In this document: one piece after another, positions 13,140-25,469 of the stretch
Numbering within the stretch: the stretch's first letter is position 1
How the letters are laid out: each line of letters opens with the position of its first letter
NCBI GenBank assembly: GCA_936450465.1
Contig: OW388296.1
Location: 28,893,443-28,957,442 of the forward strand
Direction: 5' to 3'
DNA length: 64,000 nucleotides
Origin: Gibbula magus
Lineage: Eukaryota > Mollusca > Gastropoda > Trochida > Trochidae
Translations under genes and position numbers: made by a program
The notes under the pieces: generated by a model
Databases searched by the model: none
Seen by the model: only the letters and a program-made list of their open reading frames with translations
Told to the model about the DNA's origin: nothing

Positions 13140-14780
13140 TATTGTCCAACATTTATTGACAGTAATGGCCATGGGGTCGTGAGCCCAACTTGTGTTTGGG
13201 AAAGGGTAATTAGCGGTAAAGCGATGTTGACTCGAGCTCGGAATAAATATTGTTCCTGTCTCGGCTCATCAAGCTAGTGTCTACTTTGTATTTAACACAA
13301 GGGCGCCTCCCCCAACCCCGACCCATTACCAGTCCGACTTAACCAAACCTGTTCTACGGTAAATCGGACTGAAATCTTTCTGCCGAAGCACTTGTCCTAT
13401 GTTAATTATCAGTAGTTCCGTGCCCGAGGGTTGCGTCAGAGACATATCCCGTTGAACAACCCTGATGACGAATTTAAACCCCTGTAATTGTGTAGGCAGT
13501 CAACGAAACCCCAACCTGAACTTTCTTTCGCAAATCATTATCTAGGCAAAGATTTATGTATATATCTACACCATACCACTGAGCGGATAAGAACTGAGAC
13601 ACACGTAAGAACGGTTCCTCGATTCGTCGCAATGGTGATAACTCTTTCTCTCCATCAACAATTCCACGCTCTTTCTTTAATCTCCAAAAGCATTGCTGTT
13701 ATATTTATGTATATGTTTTGTGGATGTTGTGTAAATAGCTTGTCCCGCTGTATCCAAACACTTATCGTGACTCAGTGGATCCAGACGGGCGTTCAGTGAG
13801 TGACAGCCAATGTATATTGCAATGTAGATATCGCGACGCGATCTTACGTCGACGCTGTAATCGTCAAGTGACAGCGATGCGGCCAAAACATTTAACCCGT
13901 GGCACAGTAAATAAAGTTTTTAATGCGATAATCGTCCAGTTTGTTTACCACCTCTCCACATATCTTTCCAAAACACTGATAAATAAATGTTTTTATGGAC
14001 AACGATACAAATACTAGATAGATTGATATTTACAACCAAAAACACTATGCTTCAAATATTTCTTTAAAGGCAACATTAATCCCTGGCATATTTTCACAGT
14101 GCGAACACATAAGGAGACCTCATTCAGATAAAGATTGGCAAACTTTTCGTTGTTGGCATGGAACATTTGTTATGTAACAATAAAATGGAGTGATAGAGCG
14201 CGTGCCAAAAACAACCACGTGTTAACGGAATAATTAGCAAATAAAGGAATATATTCGTGAATAATTTTGATTTATTTCAGGTTCACATTGCCTGTTGACA
14301 TACACTATTGGATAGCGTTGATTTGTTTACCTTGCCATCCTAAAGTGAAACAGCACGCCTGATTTTAAAACAAGTTTCAGATAATTATAGAAATTTTACC
14401 AAGGAAGAAAGAAAATTTTAAAAACAAAGATTACGTGTTTGCTGGCAGATGTTGTTTATGGGGTTTACATCTTAACACAGCAACAGTTATCGCATGGCGC
14501 GGTTGAAAATGTTTGATTTTGGTCATGATGGTTATAGATAACTTCATATTTGGAATATGAGATTAAAGATTTGATCTGGAATGTATTTATTGGGATGCAA
14601 TATAAATGAATAATAACACTGAAGTGATAACAGCAAAGTTTCTCCTGGCTGACAGACGTGTATTCTGAACGCCGACCGAGGCAGTTTCCATATAGATCGT
14701 GTGTCGACAGAAGCGATGTACTATGCCATGGAGTCGTAGCTTCACATTCAATCGAAAATCGAATTTGTCCTGTTTCTTCA
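13140..14780. other. Gene-less stretch
   Basis: Short open frames only, without splice context or domains. Nothing else recognised. Confidence 0.45.
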
Positions 14781-15020
14781 TATATATAGCCAACTTCCCA
14801 ATGCAAGGCATAACTCTTGCCAGTCTCCATTACTGGCTGATTTAGGCCTAGAAGTATTTCCTTAAAACATCTGTGTTTAGAAATACAGGCTCGTTATGCA
14901 TTTCTGGTGCAGCGATTCACTATCTTGACACAACAAAGAGAGGGAAATACCGCAAGGGTTAAATCAGCCAGTAATGCAAACTGGCAAGAGTTATGCCTTG
15001 CGTTTGGAAGTTGATATATA
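14781..15020. repeat. Large inverted repeat (about 60-bp arms)
   Basis: Arm 14,781-14,844 (containing AATGCAAGGCATAACTCTTG and GCCAGT...TTACTGGCTGATTTA) is the near-perfect reverse complement of 14,960-15,020. The arms are separated by about 115 nt. It could be a foldback MITE or hairpin transcript source. I see no clear target-site duplication. Confidence 0.8.
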
Positions 15021-15189
15021 GCGAGCCAAAGGAAAGTCTACACTATATAGACGACACATGCAAGCGTATTGTGATTTTCAGTATGAACAAGAGCCAGAGT
15101 TTTCTGTAATTTTCACATTGCCAACCCCTCAGCAATATAAGACGACATGTGACAGAATACTATGATTGTCTCTGTCTATGATTTATTAT

Positions 15190-16050
15190 AGAATCAAAAT
15201 CTCAGCAATATAAGGCGATATATGCAAGAAAACTATGATTGAACAAGAGGCATGATTTTCTATGATTGATTATAGAATCAAAATCTCAGCAATATAAGGC
15301 GATATATGCAAGAAAACTATGATTGAACAAGAGGCATGATTTCCTATGATTGATTATAGAATCAAAATCTCAGCAATATAAGGCGATATATGCAAGAAAA
15401 CTATGATTGAACAAGAGGCATGATTTCCTATGATTGATTATAGAATCAAAATCTCAGCAATATAAGGCGATATATGCAAGAAAACTATGATTGAACAAGA
15501 GGCATGATTTTCTATGATTGATTATAGAATCAAAATCTCAGCAATATAAGGCGATATATGCAAGAAAACTATGATTGAACAAGAGGCATGATTTTCTATG
15601 ATTGATTATAGAATCAAAATCTCAGCAATATAAGGCGATATATGCAAGAAAACTATGATTGAACAAGAGGCATGATTTCCTATGATTGATTATAGAATCA
15701 AAATCTCAGCAATATAAGGCGATATATGCAAGAAAACTATGATTGAACAAGAGGCATGATTTCCTATGATTGATTATAGAATCAAAATCTCAGCAATATA
15801 AGGCGATATATGCAAGAAAACTATGATTGAACAAGAGGCATTATTTTCTATGATTGATTATAGAATCAAAATCTCAGCAATATAAGGCGATGTATGCAAG
15901 AAAAATATGATTGAACAAGAGGCATAATTTTCTATGATTGATTATAGAACCAATATATGGCGATATTTGCAAGAAAACTATGATTGAACAAGATGCAGGA
16001 TTTTCTATGATTGATTACAGAACCAATGTCTCAGCAATATAAAGCGACAC
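15190..16050. repeat. 84-bp satellite, ~10 copies
   Basis: Exact 84-bp period, marked by CTCAGCAATATAAGGCGATA at 15,201, 15,285, 15,369 and onward. The other half of the unit reads ATGATTGAACAAGAGGCAT...ATGATTGATTATAGAA. Central copies are nearly identical and the last two are truncated or diverged. Confidence 0.95.
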
Positions 16051-16315
16051 GTGCATTAGTATTATGATTGCCTCAGAGTATTCTCGTCACGTGACATGCA
16101 TCCCATCGAATGAATTTAAAGCTGTACCTCCAGGTTGTAGTTTGAAGCATAGCGAGTAAAACATGGCGGTTTGGTTTTTAAAATGTAGGCAGTAGGCAAT
16201 TCTATGCCTCTCATTTCAAGAGTTGTTATCAAATCTCTGCAGCTGATTGTTTTATCTGTCTAACCTTGCCTTTTACAGCATAATTACTCTTCGTTGTTTC
16301 AGGGACAAAATAGAC

Positions 16316-16338
16316 TAGATAAGATAAGATAAGATAAC
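16316..16338. repeat. (GATAA)n microsatellite
   Basis: Four to five copies of GATAA. A similar TATCT-type tract occurs at about 26,024-26,062. Confidence 0.8.
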
Positions 16339-16442
16339 AGGGGTTTAAACGACGGTAAAACATTTCTACAGTAGTCTGCAGACACCGTAGTATACATAAT
16401 TAGAGCCGTATCTCTAATCACAGGTGAAGTTTAGCGCAAATA

Positions 16443-16546
16443 TGTTGCGCAACAGAGATGAACGACCAGTTTTCCCTATGCGCGAACGAAGTGAGCTTTG
16501 TTGCGCAACAGAGATGAACGACCAGTTTTCCCTATGCGCGAACGTT
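16443..16546 (+). repeat. 57-bp tandem duplication
   Basis: The block from GTTGCGCAACAGAGATGAAC to TTCCCTATGCGCGAACG occurs at 16,443 and again at 16,500 with essentially no differences. Each copy starts with the palindrome GTTGCGCAAC. Confidence 0.85.
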
Positions 16547-16717
16547 CATCTGTGCTCTAATATACCGGGTTTCCTATTTAAAAGCCTTTTTTTTCACACC
16601 ATCCACAAACTCTAATTACCTCTGTTCTATATTGACAATGTTCCTGTGTGAGCAAAATAGATTTCTGATTGGTTGAAGTCACGGTTAGTTATGCAGTGAG
16701 GGGTATATGAGCTTTAA

Positions 16718-17072
16718 AGGGGCAGTAGCACGTTTTTTTGCAAAATTTATTTTTTAAAATTTCCCTTTTATAATGAAAGTTTATGTCATTTAAATTAACT
16801 TTAAAGGGTAAAACACCTTATTACACAAACAAATTATCTGTAGTGGTAAAAACTATGTTGCATATAAAGCAAAAATTGCATGGCGGCCATTTTATTGTGA
16901 ACACAATATATTATTTTGTATTAAAAAAACGATTCCCATGGCTTCATCGAAACATGTACACTCATTTTAAACTTTATTTTCAGAAGAGAGAAGGATGTTT
17001 TACTATTGGTGAAATTATTTTTCGAATACATTTCATCAACGTATTTGAGCGAAAAAACGTGCTACTGCGCCT
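16718..17072. mobile_element. TTAA-flanked MITE (family A, copy 1)
   Basis: A 355-bp non-coding element with terminal inverted repeats AGGGGCAGTAGCACGTTTTT (left) and AGGCGCAGTAGCACGTTTTT (right, reverse complement). It is bracketed by TTAA at 16,714-16,717 and 17,073-17,076. The TTAAAGG outer motif and TTAA duplication recall T2/Kolobok-type or piggyBac-type MITEs. No transposase inside. Confidence 0.85.
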
Positions 17073-17164
17073 TTAAGAACGTATTTTCTCAAGCATCCGT
17101 ATCTGTAGCAAAGTTGTGTCATTGGGAAGTAGTTTCCTTCACTTATATTCGGGGCGCACTTATT

Positions 17165-17262
17165 CATTCTCTTCCCACAGAGGTGACTCCCTTCAGATTT
17201 CCAATCCTAACCTCGGTTAGGGTAAGAAATCTTAAGGGAGAAACCTCTGTGGATGAAGAATG
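17165..17262. mobile_element. Short foldback MITE (family B, copy 1)
   Basis: Its two ends, CATTCTCTTCCCACAGAGGT and the reverse complement of ACCTCTGTGGATGAAGAATG, pair almost completely, giving a 98-bp hairpin. Relatives occur at 18,827-18,905, about 49,973-50,022 and about 50,471-50,528 (inverted). Confidence 0.75.
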
Positions 17263-17574
17263 GCACATATTCTTCCAAGACACATTTTCACCGCTAGGGG
17301 ATTTTGCGAGATTCGAGAAATTGTAACAGAAGTTACGTGGGAAGATTTGTGTTGAGTAACCAATGTGGGGAAAGGATGATGAGAGCATTCGACAAAGCAA
17401 CTGTCAGCAATTTGTGCCGTGTCTCTTATAATATGTAAGTGTTGGGTATGGTTTTAAATCAGAGTATCTTAAAAGCGCCGGGACTACCAATGAAAATATC
17501 TATATCTTTGTCTGTTTCTCTGTTGAAGCCTGATGTCCGAGATTCCATTAATGACGATGATCTTTCAGTACCAG

Positions 17575-17823
17575 AGTGGGATAGGGTATTGGTTACCGTG
17601 TACGGCTTCGAGGTCCGGGGTTTGAATCCCGCCAAGGGCTGGGTAAATATGTCCGCTGTAGAGAACTGTACAGACAGTAGAACTAAGGTTTGGGACCGAT
17701 GTTCGTAGGTTTGACTGCAATGGCTAACTGCAGTAGCGTTGTGGGCTTTCTCCCTACAATAAAACTAGCAGTCGTGATGAAATTGAAATACTCTTGAAAG
17801 CTACATCAAACCCCAATTCTACC
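17575..17823 (+). mobile_element. tRNA-headed SINE, diverged copy
   Basis: It begins with an A-box-like GGGATAGGGTATTGGTTACC and a B-box GGGGTTTGAATCCC, followed by the body phrases GTAGAGAACTGT and GGGCTTTCTCCCT. It ends with CTCTTGAAAGCTACATCAAA. Same family as the full-length copy at 54,320-54,609. Confidence 0.75.
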
Positions 17824-17829
17824 ACGACA

Positions 17830-18825
17830 TTAAATCCTTGTTTTTGTTTGCTTTATATTATCGTCGAACGGAGGTTCGAACACGATTATTGTGAAAGGCT
17901 GACGCATTCGGCTCCGAATGATAGAAATTGGTATCGTATCTACGTCAGACTCACAAAAGGTTTTTAAAATCAGTAGGTTCATCTCCTAAATCACTTCCCT
18001 TCACCTCATTTAGTGCCTGGCATTGGATTCTGTTAATTAGAACCGGGCGGCCTGTGTTAGAGGATATATGGTACACCTAAAACAAGACGGTGATAAGCGC
18101 GAGCCAGGTGGGTTTATAGTCTTCACTAAACGATTGTAATGTTGCATCTGATTCAGTAGCTGTCAAAATCGCTAATCTCTAGTCCGCTTCTTTGCTACAA
18201 TAACATGTAGAACATTACAGTTGCAGTCTGAATGAATAGATCTCAAATTTGATAATTTATTTTAAAATATCACATCTTCATTATTGAACATTTTAAGTAT
18301 TTCGGTTTTAAATTTGTAATGATTCAGCATATTTTGCTATTTGATATCTTCTTAATTGTTAAATAGTTGAATTAATTTTTTTAAATATTTGGAGCTAAAA
18401 CATGATTTTTGTTTTATAATTTAATCAAATGTCGTAATTCTATAGCTTAACGAAGGCAAAACGGTGTTTTATCCAGTTTCTGCTCGTTGGAGCCGATGTT
18501 CTCAAATTTCACCATAATAGGCCTACTTAGCCACATTGTTGTTCCTGACTTCCATGTTAAAAGCGAAACTCGGATGCTGGATTAAACCCGAAACCCCCTT
18601 ACCTCATACCGCAGTGTCATGATTGTTCCACTTCTGATTTAGAGATTTGGGGTTCGAACCCACTTGGGACTCAGCTATTTACTATGTAAATAAGTAAATG
18701 GTTTGTTCTGGCACAATAATAACCATCACGATAAAGAAAGATTCGGGTAAATTCAATCACCTCGTGTCAATGCCCAACACGATGTGAATGAAGCGCTCGT
18801 AAATTACCCAACGACTGAGGTAAAG
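17830..18825. other. Gene-less stretch
   Basis: AT-rich. A B-box-like GGGGTTCGAACCCACTTGGG at about 18,651 suggests a decayed tRNA-derived SINE. Nothing else supported. Confidence 0.4.
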
Positions 18826-18826
18826 T

Positions 18827-18905
18827 CATTCTCTTCCCACAGAGGTTACGCCCTTCATAGTTCCGATCCTAACCTGAATGAAGAAACCTCTGTGTGAAGA
18901 GAATG
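18827..18905. mobile_element. Short foldback MITE (family B, copy 2)
   Basis: A 79-bp hairpin whose ends CATTCTCTTCCCACAGAGGT and ACCTCTGTGTGAAGAGAATG are reverse complements. It shares both the ends and the central TCCGATCCTAACCT with copy 1. Confidence 0.75.
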
Positions 18906-19432
18906 AGGTAAAATGTGTCAAATACTTTGATAATTAAGATAAACGAAGCATGGATATCTAAAGATATGTTTTGATAAGCAGGAACCTGGCCCCGCTTTCA
19001 TGAAAGTAACGTAGCTGAGCATTTGTCTTCAATGGTCACCATCTTGCTAATTGTCAATTACTAATGTATTACTAAATGTATTCTTTTCATTTTTCATTCT
19101 TTCAGTGATTCTTAGTTCAGTGCGAAATTGAGTTCAAGTAAAAATGGTATTAGCTTAGCAATTTGTGTGCTTAGCAAAAATATTCTGCGTCGCTTTATGA
19201 TTCTGAGCCCTGATTCATCTTATGTTTTGATAGAGAGGAACTGGAGTAATATGACTCTTATGTACATAGGATTCTTATGTTTTGATAAACATATACCCGG
19301 ACTTTATGATGCTTATGTTTTGATATACAGGATCCTGGCATAATTGATTATCGCCTTTTAGCAGCACACTGTTTTATTCAAGCATATATTTGCGACCAAA
19401 ATACTCCATTGCATTCTTTACATGTTTATATC

Positions 19433-21375
19433 TCTAACACGTTGACATCCTTAACTCGTTTACATAATTAAGACGTTGACATCCTTAAAACGATGACATC
19501 CTTAACACGTTGATATCCTTAACACGTTGACATCCTTAACTCGTTTACATAATTAAGACGTTGACATCCTTAAAACGATGACATCCTTAACTCGTTGACA
19601 TCCTTAACACGTTGATATCCTTAACACGTTGACATCCTTAACACGTTGATATCTCTAACACGTTGACACCCTTAACTCGTTTACATAATTAAGACGTTGA
19701 CATTCTTTAACACGTTGACATCCTTAACTCGTTGACATCCTTAACTCGTTGACATCCTTAACAAGTTGACATCCTTAACTCGTTGTCATCCTTAATTCGT
19801 TTACACAATCAACACGATGACATCATTAAAACGATGACATTCTGTACACGTTGATATCTTCAACACGTTGAAATCATTTACACGTTGACATCCTTAACAC
19901 GTTGATATATTTAACACGTTTACATTCTTTACACGTTGATATATTTAACACGTTGAAATTCTTTACACGTTGATATCCTTAACACGTTGCTATCTTAAAT
20001 ACGATTATATTTTTTACACGGTGATTAAAAAACACATTGATTTCCATAACACGTGGATATCCTTAACTCGTTTACATAATTAACATGTTGACATGATTAA
20101 CTCGACGACCCCCTTAACACGTTGACATCCTTAAAACATGGATATTTTAACTTGTTGACATCCTTAAAGCGTGAATATCCTTAACATGTTTAAATTCTTA
20201 ACACGTTGATATCCATAACACGTTGACACCTTCAACACGGTTATCACCTTTTAGCAACAAACTGTTTTATTCAAGCTCATATTTACGACCAATATACTCT
20301 ATTGCATTGTGTTCTTTACTCGTTGATATCTTAACACGTTGACATCCTTTACACGTTGATATCTTAAACACGTTCATATATCAATCACGTTCATATATGT
20401 AACACGTTGACACCCTTAACATGTTGACACTCTTTAACACGTTGATATCATTTACACGTTGACATCCATAACACGTTGACATCTACAACACGTTGACATC
20501 TACAACACGTTGACATTATTAAACACGTTGATATCTTAAACAAGTTGACATCCTTAACACGTTGACATCCTTAACACGTTGATATCTTAAACACGTTCAT
20601 ATATGTAACACGTTGATATCTTTAACAAGTTGACATCCTTTACACGTTGATATCCTAAACACGTTGATATCTTAAACACGTTCATATATGTAACACGTTG
20701 ACACCCTTCATATGTTGACATTCGTTAACACGTTGACATCATTTACACTCTGACATCCTTTACACGTTGAAATCCTTAACACGTTGACATCCTTAACACG
20801 TTGACATCTTTAACACGTTGACTTCTTTAACACGTTGATATCTTTTACACGTTGATATATTTAACACGTTGACATCCTTAACACGTTGATACCTTTAACA
20901 CGTTGATATCATTAACACGTTGGTATGTTTAACACGTTGACATCATTTACACGTTGACATCATTAACACGTTGGTATGTTTAACACGTTGACATTCTTTA
21001 CACGTTGACATTCTTTACACGTTGACATCCTTTAAACGTTAATATCCCTAACATGTTTAAATTCTTAACACGTTGACATCCTTAACACGTTGACATCTTT
21101 AACACGTTGACTTCTTTAACACGTTGATATCTTTTACACGTTGATATATTTAACACGTTGACATCCTTAACACGTTGATACCTTTAACACGTTGATATAA
21201 TTAACACGTTGGTATGTTTAACACGTTGACATCATTTTCACGTTGACATCATTAACACGTTGGTATGTTTAACACGTTGACATTCTTTACACGTTGACAT
21301 TCTTTACACGTTGACATCCTTTAAACGTTAATATCCCTAACACGTTTAAATTCATAACACGTTGACATCCTTAAG
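19433..21375. repeat. 17-bp satellite, ~110 copies
   Basis: Consensus AACACGTTGACATCCTT, read continuously with variants such as TTTACACGTTGATAT. It is interrupted at about 20,235-20,320 by non-satellite sequence that copies the left flank at about 19,348-19,415. The right third contains a 289-bp higher-order duplication. Confidence 0.95.
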
Positions 21376-21662
21376 TGCTCCTTTTTATTTATTTTTATTT
21401 TTTTTCAAATTTTGAAATTTTTGGGAAAATTATTACAGAGGCGTAATGTTAGACTACAGCATACAATTCTTCTCCTTTATACGACGTTGTTATATGACTT
21501 TTTTATCCTTCAGATGATGCTATCCATAACACGTTGACTTCTTGAACATATACATAGTGATACGACGATATCAGTATAACCTTGATATTCTTAACGCAAT
21601 GATATCCTTGATACGTGTATATCCTTAACATCTAGATACCATTGATACGTTGATATCCTTAA

Positions 21663-21887
21663 AGGGACACCGCGTCGAGGATAAAAATGAGTCTTATCTT
21701 TATCTCACTAAGCTGATTATAGTGTCTTCTAACGAGTTACGCTTCGCTTCACTGTCTACATACAGTAGCTTTTATTACACATTACGTCAGTTGTCTGAAA
21801 TTCGGTGTCTGTGACTTGTTAGCAGACATGTTAATCAGCATAGGTAGATACACATGATCTGATTTTTATTCTCGACGCGATGTCCCT
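21663..21887. mobile_element. TTAA-flanked MITE with 26-bp TIRs
   Basis: A 225-bp element with ends AGGGACACCGCGTCGAGGAT and, reverse-complemented, AGGGACATCGCGTCGAGAAT. Both ends abut TTAA (21,659-21,662 and 21,888-21,891). No coding capacity. Confidence 0.88.
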
Positions 21888-21891
21888 TTAA

Positions 21892-22950
21892 TACATTGAT
21901 GCCTTTAACTGTCCATAAGATCAGCAATTTCATAAATAGCTTATAATTTATCCAACATCTGATCCTCTTTCTCTTGTGACTAATACGTGTATGTGAAATA
22001 TGTATTTATTGTACAAACATAATCAGAATGTACTATAGGTTTAGCATATTGCAGCACTGATGTAAGCGAGGGACAAGGTAAAACTCTTCAGTTACTAAAA
22101 TACATTCAACATATTACACAAACATGATCTGAGCGCACTATAGGTTTAACACGTGCACTGTAACCCGTGTATGTGGAGAGGTGTCTGTCAGAGTTAAATC
22201 AGGTATACAGGTGGAAATAAAATATCACCACACCTTAAAACTAAATAGATGCTGTTGGACCTTTTAAGTTACTGAATGTATCATTCCTGGCATATTCTTA
22301 CTGTATATAATGAATGTTTTCTTGAAATAAAAATCAGTCATGTAAACAGTTACAGAACGGATATGTTAAATAATTATTGTTGTTTTATTATCAATCAATC
22401 AGTCAATCGTTTATACCGTATAAATGACCATGAGGCCAACTGTACACCATGTATAAAATATATGCAAGGTAATTTCTGCGCCTCTGACAACATACGTTTC
22501 AATTTAACCCAAACATGTTGGTTCTTAGTTTAAACATCGTATCTGAGAAAATCAGAGTTTGAATAGGTTATCATTATCAATCATAGTTAACAGGTAATTG
22601 TTTATCTACTCACGATCATGTCCGGAGACTACAGGATAATACTCTAGGCCGAACATACTGTGTAACCAAAGTTAACCTTACACTTCACACCTTTAACTAT
22701 GCAAAATGAGAAAGAAGCTGGATGTTGATATTTCAACCTTTTTTAGCAGTTATTGACAAAAGTCTACACTACGATCCATACGTATCAACAGGTTTGAGCC
22801 TCGCACAGAAGGAGAAAAAGTATTTGGATACACACTGTTTTGGTTTTCAACACAGTTCAATTCCAACTCCACATACTATCCATATATAGTTTGCCGGTAG
22901 GATTCTGAATCTGGGTCCCATTCCAAGCCCTCTATAAAGTATTAGTTGGT
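21892..22950. other. Gene-less stretch
   Basis: Only short unrecognised frames, for example 22,276-22,533 (+), which is not similar to anything I know. No repeat structure seen. Confidence 0.45.
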
Positions 22951-22954
22951 TCAT

Positions 22955-23690
22955 TATCGTCCTCAAATCTCCTTCCCTGAAGATGGTTTTGTAGACTGGG
23001 GAAGGCGTGGAAATCACCGGGGCCAGATCTAGGGGATAGGGTGGGCGAGGAAGGAATTCGAAGCTGAATTCATCTAGAGCTTAGATGTTACTGGGCTTGA
23101 GCAGACTGACAAGTTTTCTAAGTGATGAAGACTTCCAAGGCGATTTTGTCCTCGTTTTTTTTCTTGACTCAATGATATTCTCCAGTGGTGTCCAATACGA
23201 CAGGTAGTCACTATGAATAACTCCTTTCCATAACCTTCTTGGTGGTTCTGGTCGCTTTGAACTGCTTTGTCTTTGAAGAAGTGATTTGATTCGACTCAAT
23301 TGAATTGTATTGCTCCCCGGACCATAATGATACAAAAGGTTCCATCATATGTTACCACCTTAAAAGGAAAATCCTCTCGGTTTGGGTTGTACCAAAGTTT
23401 GCAAGGCTAAGGGTGTTACCCTGGCATACATACCACTGGAAGCCTTGGGACCCATCTTGCACACACATGGACCCGTGAAGTATGTTATGAAGTATGCAAT
23501 ATATGGATCCGTATGAAAGGTTTATTGATTCCTTTAACTCTTTGGGGGTGATATGAGTGAAGTTTCCACCACTTTCATGTACAGTGGCAGTGTTTCCGGG
23601 TTGGTTGTTGTTGATGGTCGACCTGGCCGGGGTCATCTTCCAAACTCATTCTTCTACGTTGGAATGTCTTCACCAAACACTTGAGGGTTA
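22955..23690 (-). pseudogene. Mariner-like transposase remnant
   Basis: Reading right to left, fragments in successive frames follow the order of mariner transposases. First comes a FQRRRMSLEDDP-type linker, then a helix-turn-helix-like stretch with LKESINLSYGSIYCILH (compare the conserved NISYGSVHxIIH). Next is KKVME followed by a VIHSDYL-like strand, and near the low end FEFLPRPPYPLDLAP, matching the family's FELLPHPPYSPDLAP block with the last catalytic Asp. Frame changes and stops separate the blocks and the HQDNAPxH block is not recognisable, so it is inactive. Terminal inverted repeats were not located. Confidence 0.7.
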
Positions 23691-23699
23691 CAGTAGGAG

Positions 23700-25465
23700 G
23701 GGAAGTCTTCGCTCTTCAACCTGTTCTTCAATCTGACCATCAAAGACTAGAAACGTTATTACCACTCCACACCCAGTTTTGTCCATTTTGTCAACTCGCT
23801 GTAGTATGTCTCTCCGACAAAATGTGACTCAACCGTTGCAATAAGCTGTACGCCTACAATTCTACCTGAATTCAATATGTTATATGTTGTAGTAGGTCAG
23901 GTATTACTCTTACCTTTGTTTGAAGTTTTAAAAAGCAAAGCGCGAAAAATAGTTCTAAACATGTTTAAATGGATTGTTGCGATTAAACTGTTAAATAATT
24001 ATTTCATCATTCGTACTATTTTTTATGATTTCTGTTCATTCTTAACAGGCAAGTTTTACTAAAATTTGGTGGTGCGTTAATTTGTTCTACAAGTATAATT
24101 GCAAGATGGGAAGTACCGTATCCATGGTCTAAAAGTTGTCAGATTTCTCTTAACATCGGTGAGTTTGTAGACTGTAGAGAGGAACATTTCGTCCAATTAT
24201 ACTTTAAAAATGCATACATTACAAGAAAAATCATAAACATTTATATAGGGGAGGGGACTGACAGTCATATCTTAATTATACACCAATGCATAATTTACAT
24301 ACAGTCAGCTATTTAAATTTTTTAAGAGGCATTTTTAGATTGTCATGACATTTCATTTGGTTCTGATACTAGCAAAACTACATTTCGTACCGTAAATCTG
24401 AAATAATTAAAAACACTATGGATATTCATCACTTAATTAAAAATATATCACGCGTGATATTTTTCATCGAAAAGCGGTCCCATGCCAGTATAGAAAGCGA
24501 AATCCCACGTCCAATATACATGTTTGCTAGTTATATAACCTGTAAATAACGTTTTACGTTTTGTAAGTGTCGCCCGAAATGTGATGGGCCTGCATTGTTC
24601 GGTGTTTACAGATAAAACAAACACCACTTAAATTCATTACACCGATATATGGTCAATATCCTAAACCGATTAGCATTAAAGATAATTTCGATGAAATAAC
24701 TCTACTGATAAACTTGTATACATGCGACCCATTATTTGACAAGTTCCATTTTAAGACTGCATGCAGATCTAGTCTATCTTCCGGACCTTACTGCATTATA
24801 GACGTTGCTCCTCTTCCCAATAACGTAAAGCGGACAGGTGAAACTTCAAAGGGTATAATACCTGATCAAAGCAATAGAAACAGAAAAGGTCACATGGTCA
24901 ATGACGTCAAAGAATACAAACACATTTTCAATCCTTTTTTATCATTGACAGCGGATCCAAATTCTGGAAGTGAGCCGGTTGAGAATGTTCTTAACTAAGT
25001 TTTTTTAAATTCTCTCAAAAGATTCAATATTGCTGAGTTGAAATGTTAGCGGTATAAGTACTGTGAAGTTCCCTATCTCCCTGTTGTAAGTGGTTTATCT
25101 CTTCCTCCCACACCTGTGTAGTCTACTCTCTCCTGCCTCATTCACTAACGTTTGTTCATTAATTGAAATTCAATTTCTTAGCTGATTTGAATTAAACCTA
25201 GATTAGTATTTTGAAAACTGTGTATTTGAATTGTAACTGGAAGGTCCAAACCAATTTGCCAAACCAAATCTAGAATTTTCAAAATGAGAAATGACATTAA
25301 TATTGTTTTCATCCGTTGTTTGGTCTCAAAGCGATACTGTTGATTTTGTTAGAACATTTACATCATTTTGTTTTTTTGTATTTTACAGTTTGTTCTTAAC
25401 AAATTTGCGAAATAATCTAGAATTTTCAAAACGAGAAAGGCAATTAAATGATCTGAGATCCGTTG
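23700..25465. other. Gene-less stretch
   Basis: Contains an unrecognised 94-codon frame at 24,714-24,998 (+) without domain or splice support. Segments at about 25,020-25,270 and 26,090-26,350 look distantly alike and may be old repeat copies. Confidence 0.4.
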
Positions 25466-25469
25466 TTAA

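Noticed and set aside
17006..17400. Overlapping frames of 78-106 codons on both strands
   Set aside because: They run through the TTAA MITE end and the hairpin MITE. The matching translations on both strands reflect the inverted repeat.
24714..24998. 94-codon plus-strand frame as a gene
   Set aside because: No recognisable domain, codon pattern or splice context. Surrounded by repeat-derived DNA.
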